Shown one piece after another: positions 1 through 11,155 of a stretch of 64,000 bases of DNA; the first letter of the stretch is position 1; every line of letters begins with the position of its first letter. A program made the position numbers and the translations under genes. The DNA comes from Paramarasmius palmivorus (taxonomy: Eukaryota; Basidiomycota; Agaricomycetes; Agaricales; Marasmiaceae), in the NCBI GenBank assembly GCA_037176845.1, contig JAYKXP010000039.1:62001-126000 (forward strand). Direction: 5' to 3'. The notes below the pieces were generated by a model. The model was given only the letters and a program-made list of their open reading frames with translations, was not told the DNA's origin and searched no databases.

Positions 1-944
1 AGACGATGCCGCCGCCATGGCCATCCACGTCAACGACGTACTGGCCTCGTCAATCTCAAACAATACTCTTCGTTTTGGCGCGTTCGCTGCGCTCTCGATG
101 CATAATGCCTCCGTCGCTGCTCAAGAACTGAACCGCACCGTGAAGGAGCTCGGCTTCTTGGGTGCCTTAGTCAACGACTATCAGGAATCTGGGACTGATA
201 ACAGTAACTATGTTTATCCCCTCAACATTTGGATCTAACACTAATCTGGCTTCTGACAGACACACTGTTGTTCTATGATCAGCCAGAATATGACGTTTTC
301 TGGGAAATGGTAACGACTTTAGACGTTCCTGTCTATTTTCATCCTCGCGGAAATGTGCCTATCATCACCGAGATGCTATACGCGCATGCTCACTGGCTTT
401 CTGGTCCGAGCCAGGAATACGCGGCTACCCTATCGACCCACCTATTGGGGCTCGCCACGAATGGTGTATTTGAGTGAGAGAAAAATGTTTAATGTTAGAA
501 CAATGCTGACGGGATTTACTAGCCGTTTTCCGACTCTGAAAATCATATCAGGACACCTGGGAGAACGCATTCCCTCGGATCTCTTTCGTATTGACGATCG
601 TAAGTTACCTACTAGAGCATCGCATGCACGGCTCACCGTTATGGCACCTTACAGAACTCGCGAGACAGGTATCACAAGGGATGCCAATGCTTCGTAACGT
701 ATCGTCTTACTGGCGCACCAACTTCTTCGAGACGACGTCCGGCAATTTTGCGACAGACATTCTGTTGCTCCATAACGAGACTATAGGATTGGATAGGATT
801 CTCTATTCCATCGACTATCCCTTTGTACCGATGCTACAGGCGACGCAATGGGTCAATAGTTTGGATTCTGTGTTATCTCCCGAAGAGCTGGTTCAGCTGA
901 AGAGGGGTGCTGCGATTAAGCTACTGAAGCTGAACGAAGACTAA
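1..944 (+). CDS. Amidohydrolase-superfamily aromatic acid decarboxylase, 5'-partial
   Basis: This is the 3' part of a metal-dependent decarboxylase of the ACMSD / 2,3-dihydroxybenzoate / gamma-resorcylate decarboxylase group, which removes a carboxyl group from small aromatic acids without a redox cofactor. The frame is already open at base 2 and the Met codon at 17 sits inside the domain, so the true start and the first E-x-H metal ligands lie left of the window. Exons are <1-203, 260-473, 523-599 and 655-944, all GT/AG and phase-consistent. Visible motifs are DQPEYDVFW, VYFHPRG (metal-ligand His), SGHLGERIP (second active-site His), TTSGNFATD and YSIDYPF, whose Asp is the last metal ligand in the family. 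The family call is firm; the substrate cannot be read from the sequence, and no neighbouring gene hints at a degradation cluster. Confidence 0.85.
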
Positions 945-1943
945 GCAGCGGTCAAATGTCTTTCTTCGCTATGTATATAAAGGATATACCATGCTCGGCG
1001 TGTCGTCTTCACATGAGCTTTTGGAGGCTGGCTTCCCCAAGCCATACTTCTTGTCGCGTTCCGACCATTTTCATCAACATGTCCTCAGACGAAACTTGTT
1101 GAATGGACTCAACTATGACCGACATAGTCATAGCGCGATGGTCACTAGGGATTAGCTTGAAAAACAATCACTCACATCTGAGTACGCGTTAGTCCAACCT
1201 ATACCCCTCATTCCAACAAGGTAACCGCTAGAATCACCTCTAGATCGCTAGAACGAGACTCTGGTGCTCGTCACCGTGGGCTTTTGTCGCTTTTTTTCCC
1301 AGCAGGATCGTCATTCCATTTCAACCGATACAAATTTTATAGACTGGGTTGGATTCCGAAGCACCAGCGGTGGAAGGCTTGGTTCAGAGGCTTGTCAAGA
1401 GTTCACTTGGTTGAAGAGTATCTGATCGATATGCCTATGTGAGTACTTTTGTAGTTCTCTTCTGTTTCTTACTTTCCAAGTCAAGATGTCTTGCTGACAC
1501 TGTACCGTCAACAGTGACCAATTTGACGCAACTCCTGGTCCTTAGATCTTCATCTGCTGGACATTCAGGAACTAGTGTCTCTGTTCGTTCTCGTCGTCCG
1601 TTTTGGATCCTCGTACTTTCGGCACCCACGTCTCTCTACCTCATCTTCGGGCATCGTTCACCAGGAATTTGAAAGTTCGAGTGGTAATACAACGAGGCGA
1701 AATGTTCAGCAGAAAGGTCAAATAGATAGTAAATGATATAGATATGATACAGCGAGTTCAACTCGTAGAGCACATGTTCCGTGTATCGTTGTGCGCCCTA
1801 TACTCTAACCACCGGAGAGGAATAAAAGAAAGAATAACCACATTTATGAATACGCAAATTAAGCAGGGAATCAAGTACCTGCAGGTAGTCAGCACAATAA
1901 CCTCGGCGATACAAAGGCTTGCTGAATCACTTACCAAAAAGAA
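945..1943. other. Intergenic, no gene recognised
   Basis: About 1 kb between the convergent decarboxylase and orphan-family genes. Short open frames exist on both strands but none has a start, splice context or recognisable domain. I see no repeat or RNA gene in it. Confidence 0.5.
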
Positions 1944-4107
1944 TCACACCCTTCGTCTGGTGCTTCTCGTCTGAATCTCGCTACCTCTTTGGCGTTTTCC
2001 CAGAATGCTCGCAGGGTCCAAGCTGTCAACCATCATGGGCTGCATCTGAGGGGGTGATTCAGCTCTTGGTTGAGCGTTCGTCGTTGAATGATTTGGTGGC
2101 ATGGTGAATCGTGAAGGCTGAGGAACCATCGCTGTTGCTTTGAAGTGAGATAGTAGAACCAATGGTGCATCGAATGGAGTACTGACCTTCAACCGCCGGA
2201 GGTGTATCAATTTCTTCCGGCAAACTTTGGTTGCTTTGCTTGTCGGTAGTAGGCGAGTTTTCTGTGAATCGTAAATTGGCAATGTATAAACAACTGCAAG
2301 ATTGTGAGACTAACCATGAAATTCTTCAAACCAACTTCCCGTTGTCTCGTTATCGATGAGGATATCGAACTCTGGATATCAAACTCCGAGCAAAATCGGC
2401 AGTGGTGGGGTCGAAGCCACGAGCGACTTGCCAGTTGCGGATGGCAGTGTAGACATGGCTTGGCCATGCATAGACTTTTGGCTCATCAAAGGACTCCACA
2501 TGTGCATTCAGCTCTGGAACTCCCCATCGCCTACATTCCTCCTTCGTCATCTCAGATTGCCCATTCTCATCAAGAGACCAGAAGTGGGTTCTGCTTTTCC
2601 TCCATGATTTGATTTCAGCCAACGTCATGGGGAAAGGGTAGATGAAGAGGTAGATGGGCGGGGGTGTTTCAAGTGGTAAGAGTCTTTGTTGATTCAAGGA
2701 GCTTAAGAATGTTGATTCAAGAATGAGATCCGGGGGGTCAACTATAACTATGCAGAGGAAGAATGATGACTTCAATTGTCAACATGATAAAGGGGGAATA
2801 CATACAGCATTGTTCCTCTGTTCCCGACATCCCGCAGCCATCAATGATCCTTGAGCTTTGTGACATCCAACTCTTCTGAAAGCTGAGCCACTCAAAGTGA
2901 AACCTAGCATCGACATCTGGACCGTCTAACTTCAAACTTTAGAAATCAGCACCCAAAACTGAACCATTTGCGCCCACGCTCACTCACCGAATCAGCCCAT
3001 CATCCAGTACTGTTTTATCCACCAGCCCCTCCTTATCTGTTTTCCACAACGCCCCTCCATCCCGCCACCTCGCAACAGCCCCCAGTGAAGGGGAGTAAAC
3101 AGTATCAAAGCGGTGCCCATCGAGGATTTCTGGGGGGTTTTCCGGTGGGATGTAGAGCGCTTTTTCATCAAAAAGGTTGAGCGGTGAACTTGAGTCATCA
3201 CGCTGTGCAGATAGCACAATGAGACAGTCCATCGTTGTTGAAGGGAATTTCTGGAAGAATTGAAAGGAAATGTCGTCTTGTAGCATCTTTGCTGAGGGTG
3301 GGATAGTAATTCCATCGGGTTCTCCGGCATATTCGACTGGAACCCAAGGCCCCTCAGGTCCCTTAATCAGTGTCCCTCTCGTGTTCAACCATATCTGCTT
3401 GAAATTGCAATCCAATTTCTTCTAAAAGAACAGTGTGTTAGCTTTGCAGGTACAGGAAACACCAAGTTTAAGATGCACCCTCAACCGATAAACAAACATA
3501 TTCCCCCAAAACGATTTTTTGTAGAAATGCGCAAGAGGAACAAGCTCTATTGCACCAACTTGATCAGTCTACGGCATTGCTGAAGGAGGAAGACTCACTG
3601 TCATGGAAGATCAAAAACGGGACTTTGGATCGGTTCAGGGCGTAGAGTTGCCATGCGTCCGGGGACCTATCTGGTTGTCAGTGAAGTTGTTGGGTGGGGA
3701 AGGCGGTAACGAACCTGTTTTGTGAAAAACGACGGAAATCTTTCTCCCATAACTCTTGTGCCTCCGGGCCTTTGTATTCGATGGCGGTGCACTTGATTTT
3801 TCGCTCAGGTAATACGACGCTGTAGATCGTTCTCTGGGTCCTACATGACGGACAACGGCAGCCTAGGATACCATCCCGATGAACCTCCTCCAAAAGATAC
3901 ATGTCCCCTGTCGTCACCCGTTTAAACTATGATTTTCGTGTTCAGCTCATGACAATACATGACAGTAGAAGGACATACCTCGTCGTATTCCGTAGGCTCC
4001 GCCAGTGAGCTGAGATAGACATCTCTTGCTGTAAAGTTGACCTGGTCGCGCGATACGTTGTTGACGGCTGGACCGGCGACAATGACCTGCGAGGCATTGA
4101 AGCTCAT
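1944..4107 (-). CDS. Orphan agaricomycete-family protein with N-terminal NNV-x-RDQVN motif
   Basis: A gene of about nine exons running from the Met at 4107 to a stop at 1944. Exons by splice inference: 4107-3979, 3926-3715, 3666-3599, 3546-3479, 3421-2988, 2936-2806, 2747-2315, 2261-2187 and 2131-1944. Phases agree at every junction, which makes the chain convincing. The product starts MSFNASQVIVAGPAVNNV, then RDQVNFT. A conserved middle (GDMYLLEEVHRD, CTAIEYKGPEAQELWEKDF, RFSQNR, KVPFLIFHD, LVPLAHFYKK) and a C-terminal part with DENGQSEMTKEE, YTAIRNWQVARGFDP and ADFARS follow. The tail is Pro/Ser-rich and ends in basic clusters (GKRQRG, RSTRRRV) that look like a nuclear signal. From memory this resembles a large family of unknown function in Agaricales; I know of no assigned role. 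One lesion: after ADFARSL near 2363-2376 the frame shifts, as if 7 bp had been inserted, and the following FDILIDNETTGSWFEEFH continues in another frame. Confidence 0.7.
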
Positions 4108-4884
4108 TGTTGGCGAGGGATGACTAGGGCTGAAGATTTCGGTGGTGGTAGTTGAATAGCAAGAGAGGCAGGCATCTCACAGCGTTGGGTGTGTAACGTG
4201 ATAGGATGGCCGGTGATCTTCAGTGTGGATCTGTAGTAGGCGGCTTTGGAGGTCTAGAGTAAGGGTGTGTCAGCAAAACGATTCCAATGAGTCGTACCAC
4301 TAATTCCATCGATAATGAGAAAACTCAAGTTGAAGAGAACTGTGTTAGATGGAAGGTGGGTGCTTGCGAGTGTGGTGGTGGTAGTTCACGATCAAGAGTG
4401 TTCGCGACGCGTCTGAGCGCTCAGTCAGAACGTTCCGTCAAACCACCACCTCATACACCATAATCCTTTTCAGTTGCCGAAATTCTTCTCTTTACAACGC
4501 TCGAGGATTATGCCCATAATAGGTTACTGTGGACCTGAATCTTGACCTTGCCCGGTTGGTCATTTTCTACAGGGATTACACTACTTATAAAAGTCATACT
4601 AAACCTTTATGGATGCAGGAAGCGCACAAAGTATACATCATGGGCTCAAATGTAAAGACTGATATTCTCAAATAGGTCTGTTTCTCCCTTCTCTGACTAT
4701 ACAACTACTTACATCTCTTCCCATGCCCTAGTCACTACAGAAACCGACTCGTGGAACTCTAGCTATCGTAAGCATTGGGTATGGGTCTGTGGATTGGAGA
4801 TATGACTGTGAGTAGTTGACCCTTGTTCATGTCCTGTCCCCCATTCTCAATGGCACTCCCAAGCTGGCACGGTCTTTGTTATTA
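4108..4884. other. Intergenic between orphan gene and FAD-oxidoreductase relic
   Basis: No gene recognised. The right part (about 4700-4880) resembles the segment at about 26610-26800 and is listed as a repeat. Confidence 0.45.
4700..4880 (+). repeat. Degenerate dispersed repeat, copy 1
   Basis: This stretch shares spaced blocks in the same order with about 26610-26800. The blocks are acatctcttcc, then ccgan(n)tgcgtggaact-type sequence followed by agctatcgt, then actgtgagt, cccttgt, and a right end of cactccc-aagc-ggcacggt. By eye the similarity is about two thirds. It lies directly upstream of the truncated FAD oxidoreductase, so it may be a piece of that gene family rather than a mobile element. 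Confidence 0.35.
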
Positions 4885-5765
4885 GGGAGGAGGTAACAAC
4901 CTCGGAGTTGTCACCAAGATTGATTGTACGGCTATTGCTCAGCCTGCCGTTTGGGTAGGGCGATTTCCTTACCTAGATCTCGAAAGGCTGACGCTAAATT
5001 GCTATCTAGGGTGGTCTCAACGTGTACCTCGAAAACCTCAACAACCTCGCCGAAGCAATTGCCCAGTTTGAGCTTAACAACCAAGACCTCAAAGCTGTCA
5101 TTGGTGTGATCTACGCTTACGACCCATCGCAAGGAGGACTGTTCGCGTCCGTGTTCTTCTACTACCATGGCCCAAGTGCATCTCGGCGGCATCTAGCACT
5201 CTTACCACTTTGTTCAGTGCGTTTATGGTTAACCCGCCGGTGCTTCCTAGGCAAGTGTACTCGCCTGATCGATGCTCTTTATGACCATCGCTGCCCAAAT
5301 CAAGGTGATGTTAGTCCTTCGTATACCTAGACTGTTTCTGACACGCCTATTCTTCAGCTCCACGGACCTGAAGCCTTTGACCGCTCTGCCACTCAGTTCA
5401 CCATGGCTGTCGAACCACTCAACGAAGAGATCTTCAGCCACTAGTTCAACGGTCCTCCCGCTTACTATCATGAACCCAGAACCTTCTTTGCACCATCCGT
5501 TGTCAGAATTTACTGGCTTGACGAGTCACAAGACCAATGGTTCCATGATACCCTGATGGAAATCAATGACAATGTCGCCAACTGTGCTGCATCCGCTGAT
5601 GGAGGGCCTGTGTTGCCTCCTGATGTCATGCTGTACCCCAACTACGCAGCATTCGACACCCCGACCAGTTCGTTGTTCGGCCCTAATCTGCCCCGGTCGA
5701 GGGAGATCCAGATCAAGTACGATCCTAATGGTGCTACCAAGCTCACTTCGGGATGGGAGTTCTGA
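4885..5765 (+). pseudogene. 5'-truncated, broken FAD-linked (BBE-like) oxidoreductase
   Basis: Remnant of a secreted FAD-dependent oxidoreductase of the berberine-bridge / glucooligosaccharide-oxidase type. It begins at GGGNNLGVVTKIDCTA (4889 on), which in intact members lies some 200 residues into the protein after the FAD-binding motifs. It continues across a plausible intron near 4949-5010 with GGLNVYLENLNNLAEA, YAYDPSQGG and FFYYHGP. Frame jumps then follow (FSAFMVNPPV, FMTIAAQ), then FDRSATQFTMAVEPLNEE with an in-frame TAG at about 5442. It ends with the typical C-terminus LPRSREIQIKYDPN to a stop at 5763-5765. The signal peptide, the flavin-linking His/Cys region and the whole N-terminal FAD domain are absent upstream. 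Truncation, frame jumps and the stop together make a non-functional relic the best reading. Confidence 0.7.
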
Positions 5766-7040
5766 AATCTTGTTTCGTGATTTAGAGCGTAATTCGTATT
5801 TCACTCATTTAACCCTCTCATCGTTACATTACACTACAATCGAATTACTTCAACGTGGATTATTTATCTAAATGTATCTGAATACAATAAAATGGGTTAC
5901 TCTTCGCGGTCCTCACCCGAATTTTGACTAGTTTGTGATTGAGCTGCACCTCGGCCGGCGAAGCGACCAACCATTTCAAATTCTCACGCGTGTCTCGTCT
6001 TAGATCTTCCACCTTCAAAGATTTTTCTCTCTGCTTACAACTCCCGATCCAAGACATTCATCAAACAGTCATGACACAAGCATGGAATCAAGTTCGTTAG
6101 AAATAGATACTGTAAGTTGGCGGTGCTCCCGGTACTCCCGGTGCATCACTGTCTCTTTCCGAGAGCTTTCACCCACTGACAACCACCACCACTACGTTTT
6201 CTAGATCACGCTCGACGTGTTGCTTTATCAATGTACTTTCATCTGACAAGCAATGAATCATGATTTCTCTTATCGTTCGAACAGGCACAATTTGACACCA
6301 CAACATTTGCTACCTTATCGAGTTCGAAGGCCACTGTTCTTCCATTCAAAATCGGACTTGGAATAGGCTAGGCGATTCTCTTGCGACTAAAAGTTGTCCC
6401 TTAGGTGGTTGCTCGGTCGAAGAATTCGAACCCTGGGACCAGCGGTGGTTAAGGTACGGTTACGGAGATAACTCGACATACTACTTAAGAATAGATGTTG
6501 CATGCGTTTGAGGACCTTACTGCTCCGACAGGCCCGCTCTCGGGAGTGTTTGACCGGTAGATATGCTTGCTGTCGCAGTCTTCCTAGAAACAGAATGTTT
6601 CCCACTACTGCCGCTGCCGCCGAGTATGTTGCTCGCTGTGGTTTTTGTCATGAACTCATAGCTTTTCCAGGGAACCTTGTTCATAGCAAAAGCGAGTCGT
6701 TGCATATGATGGTTGATACCTTAATCCTTCCGTCGACCTCAGTTCAAGTCTGACGCTCTTGGTGCAGAAGTCATTTTACATGCCAGAAATGCTATCTGGA
6801 GCGTGTGTGATGGGGTGTCGCATATATTATGGACAGATCTCACTCGCCCTGCTTGGCTTTCACTACGAACGCGGTGAAGATGATCAACCGGAACCGACGA
6901 GGTTGACATCCGCCTATCATAGCACCCTTGCTCTTGTTGTGACCGATTTAGCACGCTGAAGGCTTTCACGGATCAACATAGCTTTGGCTCCCTGTCGCTT
7001 TTATAAATCTTTTCGAGCTATACGAGCTCGCCGCATTACG
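5766..7040. other. Intergenic, no gene recognised
   Basis: About 1.3 kb. A possible mini-frame starts at about 6081 with an intron-like gap after it but closes quickly. Overlapping open frames at 6390-6970 have no domain, start context or splice logic. Nothing supportable. Confidence 0.45.
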
Positions 7041-8491
7041 ATGGCCCCGGACAACTCCCACATACTCGCGCAAATCTCCATTACTGCAGTGAGTTCAAGG
7101 ATACTTTCGTTTTCCGAAGCTCATTTTTTCTTTAGGTTCAGTTTTTCTTCTATGGTTCAAGTCTTTATCGCAACAAGAGCTGGTGCTAACGTTTAATTCA
7201 GGTTTGCACACCGTGCTATTCAGTCTCTGCGCGTATATTCTGTCCAACAGAGCGAAAGAATCTCCACGATACAAACTACAGCTAGCTGCTGTCATTCTCT
7301 TGTTTGTGCTCTCGACTGCCAATGTTGCACTTTGTTTGAGCGCCGATGTGCTTACATGGTGTATTAGGTATGATCTTTAGATTGTCTGGTAAGTATCTAC
7401 TCTCATGCTCACTAAGTTGTAGTTGCCACTCAGAGACCCGTATCACTCAGATATCTTTCGCGGGGATCTATCTTAATCTTGTCTCGAAGTATGTTCCGAG
7501 TTACTTTACATCTGCGTCCGTACTCAAGTTATACAGTGCCATTGCAGATCTCATTCTTGTGAGACTGTCCTGTTTTTGCAATTTATCATCATGGTTAAGC
7601 AACATATGTGCTTTCAGCTATGGCGGTGCTATATATTATGGGGAAGAAAAATGGAAGACTATCATTCCATCGATCGTCATCGCCGTGGTTAGCCATAGTA
7701 AGTGCCTTTGACCTCGTTTACTCAAGCTTATATTACTTTGGTTCCAGCCTCTGCTTTGGTCCTGACAGCCTGGGTTCTTCCTCATACGTTGAGAAACGCC
7801 GCTGGAATAGAGACGTACAGTTTCAAAGACGTGGCTGCCGGTATCGCTGGATTAGTCATTGGGTTAAACAACCTACTTCTATCTTTCCTCATAGGTCTGT
7901 CTGTAAAAGCTCAAAATCATCATTACGGAGGCTAAAGGAAGATTCTGACCATAGCATTCCGCATCCTTAGTTTGCTTCGAGAAATAATGCCCTTTTTGCG
8001 ACCACAGCCCAGGAAAGTGTACAGCATAGTGATAGCTGCTTCGTATGTGTTGGTAAATGCTTTATCCGATTATTTGGGCTAACCTGCTGTTAGAATTGAA
8101 TCGGGAGTGGTGTACTCAATTTGCACCAGTATAGCCAGTATACTGGTGATCAAGCTAACATGGCCGAGGCATACTCCGCACAATTATACCGATTTTTATA
8201 TCCAAGCCACTGCTGCACAATTGTCGATGCGCATTCTTTCCTCGATTGCGGTGGGTCTCTGTATTCTTTTAACAACAAGAATCTTATCTGCGTGTATAGG
8301 GAATCGCCTCAACCAGCATTATAGTTTGCGTAACTCTCGGAATCAATTTGGGCAACGCTGAAACTGCTATGCCTCCAGACTTTTCCTTTCGGAATGTCCA
8401 CGAGCTTTCTCAGATCGAGAGGAATACCATCCTTGACATCGCTCGCGAAAATGTGGAGCAACAAGATATCGGTGTGGATTCTACATCTTAG
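7041..8491 (+). CDS. Seven-TM agaricomycete membrane protein, apparent frameshift(s)
   Basis: A multi-pass integral membrane protein of a family expanded in mushrooms; its function is unknown. Exons: 7041-7088 (MAPDNSHILAQISITA), 7136-7154, 7202-7367 (YGLHTVLFSLCAYILSN, VALCLSADVLTWCIR), 7423-7558 (YSAIADLIL), 7618-7697 (LWRCYILWGRK), 7748-about 7891 (ALVLTAWVLPHTLRNAAG, LNNLLLSFLIG), about 7940-8042 (ILTIAFRILSLLREIMP, YSIVIAAS), then IESGVVYSICTSIASIL and a last exon with GIASTSIIVCVTLGINLG and a soluble tail ending IGVDSTS. In exon 5 the frame moves by one base in a run of five A's (about 7645-7649): WGRK is in one frame and WKTIIPSIVIAVV in the next. A second shift, or an unusually short 39-bp intron, is needed before ILTIAFRIL. 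It may be a recent pseudogene or carry assembly errors. A C-terminal fragment of a relative lies at 28062-28447. Confidence 0.7.
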
Positions 8492-8617
8492 GCGTTGCAA
8501 TCTCATCATAACCACAAGAAGAGCCCAACTGTTTAACTACTGTATCACTTGATACTCATCCGTACATAATACCTTAATTCTCGTTACACGTATAACTCAG
8601 AACCTGTAATTAAAGCA

Positions 8618-10044
8618 TCACGCGCTCAGTTCATATGTAGCCGCAACCGCCAGTTTGACGAACTCGAGCGAATGCGTCCACGAGAAACCAGCAACCTCGG
8701 TAGTGTCGTGGTATGTATGGATGTTGGGATTATAGTTCTCGGCCTCGAAATTGGCTTCAAAGGGGAAGGCTGCTGGGTATCCGACGCTGTTCCAGCTAGC
8801 ATGGTCAGAGCACGCGTAACCGCACTGTAGATCATTTCTATAAATGTGTGACCTCGATCCCCGTATAAATAGAAAGCTCACTGGGTCGTCCAACGGATCA
8901 GCGGGAATACTGTTGTAGGCAGCGATGACGAGCTTGAGGAATGCATTCAAGCCTGCGTCGACGTTATCGGTGATGAGAGAAATGACTTCTTGGGTGTTTG
9001 GCTTGAAACTGATTAAGGGTCACTATTAAAACCTCCTGGCAGAGTAAACGGTTACTAACTACCCGGTCATATCAAACTGGATCATAGCCTTGACTTGGAC
9101 CCCATTCATCTTGTAGTTGGTAGCAATGTCCTGGGATCCTAATAGACCAGCCTCCTCGGCAGCGTACCAGTGGAACTCGAGAGGGGTCGAGGGTTTGAAA
9201 CCAGCGGCGACAAGAGCACGGAATGCTTCCATCAAGTTGACAGTGCCAGTTCCGTCGTCATCTGCGCCCGGTGCACGACCATTGACCGGATTTGCAATGT
9301 TAATAGAATCCAAGTGTGCACCAATGATTGTTACCGGCCCTGATGGAGAAGTTGCCCCAGCAATACGTGCGATAACACTGGATTGCGCGAAGTTGTGCTT
9401 GAATTGAGTGACGGTAATATCGGCACGTCCGGTAGCAATCTTGACGACGATGGGACCAGTTAAGCCGCCGTAGTGCGGAGTGGACGATTAGTACTCACAG
9501 TCTTTGCTCTGTTCAAGACCCAATCGCTGGCTTGTACGCCAGTCGTAGTGGCGTAGTAGCGGTTGTTGAAGGCGGTTAGGGTAGTGAGATCGGCTTGCAT
9601 GTTAGGGATGGAAAGTGTGGCGAGGATTGGTTTGACTTGAGCGGTGTGGGAGGGAGGAGGATCTCAAAGTTCTATTCAGAGACCGCTTGTAGCGTCAGCA
9701 CACTTCACATACTCACAAGTCGTTAGAGTAGCCAATGATTTGGTGAATGTCCAGTTTCGCTGATTCTCGTAGACATATGTAACATCGAACTGTTGAAAAT
9801 ATGGCTTTGAGTTACCTTGCGTGTACGTAGACGATGGTAGACTCACAAATGGAACACGTTGTTTCTTGAGCTCAAGCTTCTCCTCTTCGGTCTTCCACAC
9901 GGGGTCGGCATTGTCAGCCAAGGTCAAAAGACGGAGGCCTTGCGCGACATTCGTCTCGATCTCGCCGTGTGTTATGTTTCTGGCAGCCCTTGCCACCAAC
10001 GAAAGACCAATTGCGAGAATGGAGGAGAACGACTGAAGTTTCAT
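8618..10044 (-). CDS. Secreted M28 zinc leucine aminopeptidase
   Basis: An M28-family (bacterial leucyl aminopeptidase-like) exopeptidase that takes N-terminal residues off extracellular peptides. The start at 10044 gives a clear signal peptide (MKLQSFSSILAIGLSLVARA). A prodomain-like stretch follows, and the zinc site is complete: GAHLDSIN (His), APGADDDGTGTVN (bridging Asp), WYAAEEAGLLGSQ (catalytic Glu-Glu), QFDMTG (Asp) and NIHTYHDT (His). The pair CGYACSDHASW probably forms the conserved disulphide. About six short introns are needed (for example between VPF and FDVTYVYENQRN, and around 9000-9055). Codons are in frame throughout, so the gene looks intact. A TATA-like element lies about 70 bp upstream, consistent with a regulated secreted enzyme. 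Confidence 0.9.
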
Positions 10045-10112
10045 AGCGAACTAGGTTGAGAGGGCTGGAAGTAGACCTTCAAGTTGTATTTCGGACCGTT
10101 GGTTTGTAGGCC

Positions 10113-10119
10113 TTTTATA
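10113..10119 (-). promoter_or_regulatory. TATA box of the M28 aminopeptidase gene
   Basis: TATAAAA on the minus strand, about 70 bp upstream of the Met at 10044. The spacing fits a fungal core promoter. Confidence 0.45.
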
Positions 10120-11155
10120 ACCGTCAATACGCCACTTCGATTCCATGCACGAGCGGCATCCCCCAGCAGGATGAATGCAGATGCAGAATATGTGTTTGAT
10201 CCCTGTCCATCGGAGGACGTGACTGTGATGGCAGGGAAACGATTAGAGGAGGAAGAAGGATATGTATATAAAAGATGTATTTACCTTGGCAACGAACCCA
10301 GTTATTTCTTCCCGACCACCACCGTGCTGCTCATCGTCTCCGAGTCAACAGTGACACAACAACTAAATTGTGAGTATGAACGTCGTGTGCAGTCGACATT
10401 CACAAGTCCACTACATTCGGGGTGTGCATGTGAGGTATCAAATATCAAAATTATTTTTACTCCGCGCAACGTTCTTTCCCCCGGCGAATATGGCGGCCCG
10501 TACTTCCGAGACCTTCCACACCATTCTGTTCGGTTGACTCTGAACACGACCTAGGTAGGCAAATCCATCACATCTTGTTGTGGATACTATGTATGTACCC
10601 TTACATATTCATGAGTCGGAAGAATTGTTAAAGGAGCTCACATAAATGGGACGAATTCCCTCTTTGAGTAATTTTTCCTTTGATTAGTTCACGTAGGTAT
10701 CTGAGTCGGCGATGATTTTAAAAACGGAATGCGACAGTAATGCAACTAGGTCGTTCATGAGGAGATACGGATGCAGCAAACAGATACTCAAATGGTAGCA
10801 ATATCAATTTTGTTGCTGCCCTGCTAGTACAAAAGCCAGAATACCTTATAAGTTTGGGCCCGGGCGCTTGAGCAGACTTCCACCACGACTCGACTCCTGT
10901 TGGCGATGCACACATATATCTAGTACCGAGGCTATTCAACTTCGGGTCGTTGCCGAGCAAGGACGCTTTCCGAACTATCAGACGAGATGACATAGTGAAA
11001 CTTGCAATTCCCACTACCCGGAGGTCGTCTGACTTGAAAATCAGTCGAACGGTAGAAGGTAAGCATATCAATACTTGTTGTGCCGCTGAAAAGATAGAGT
11101 ACTATGAGCTGTTGCTACTGGAGAGATCCAGCTTGGAAATCCCAGTACGGTGCTA
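10120..11155. other. Intergenic, no gene recognised
   Basis: About 1 kb upstream of the aminopeptidase and downstream of MAK11. Open frames of 117-156 codons occur on both strands but show no domain, composition or splice support. Confidence 0.45.

Noticed and set aside
6400..6460. tRNA-like ttcgaa box at 6425
   Set aside because: No acceptor or anticodon stem can be formed around it on either strand.
10084..11071. Open frames of 156 (plus) and 117 (minus) codons
   Set aside because: No recognisable motif and no fungal start or splice context; likely chance.
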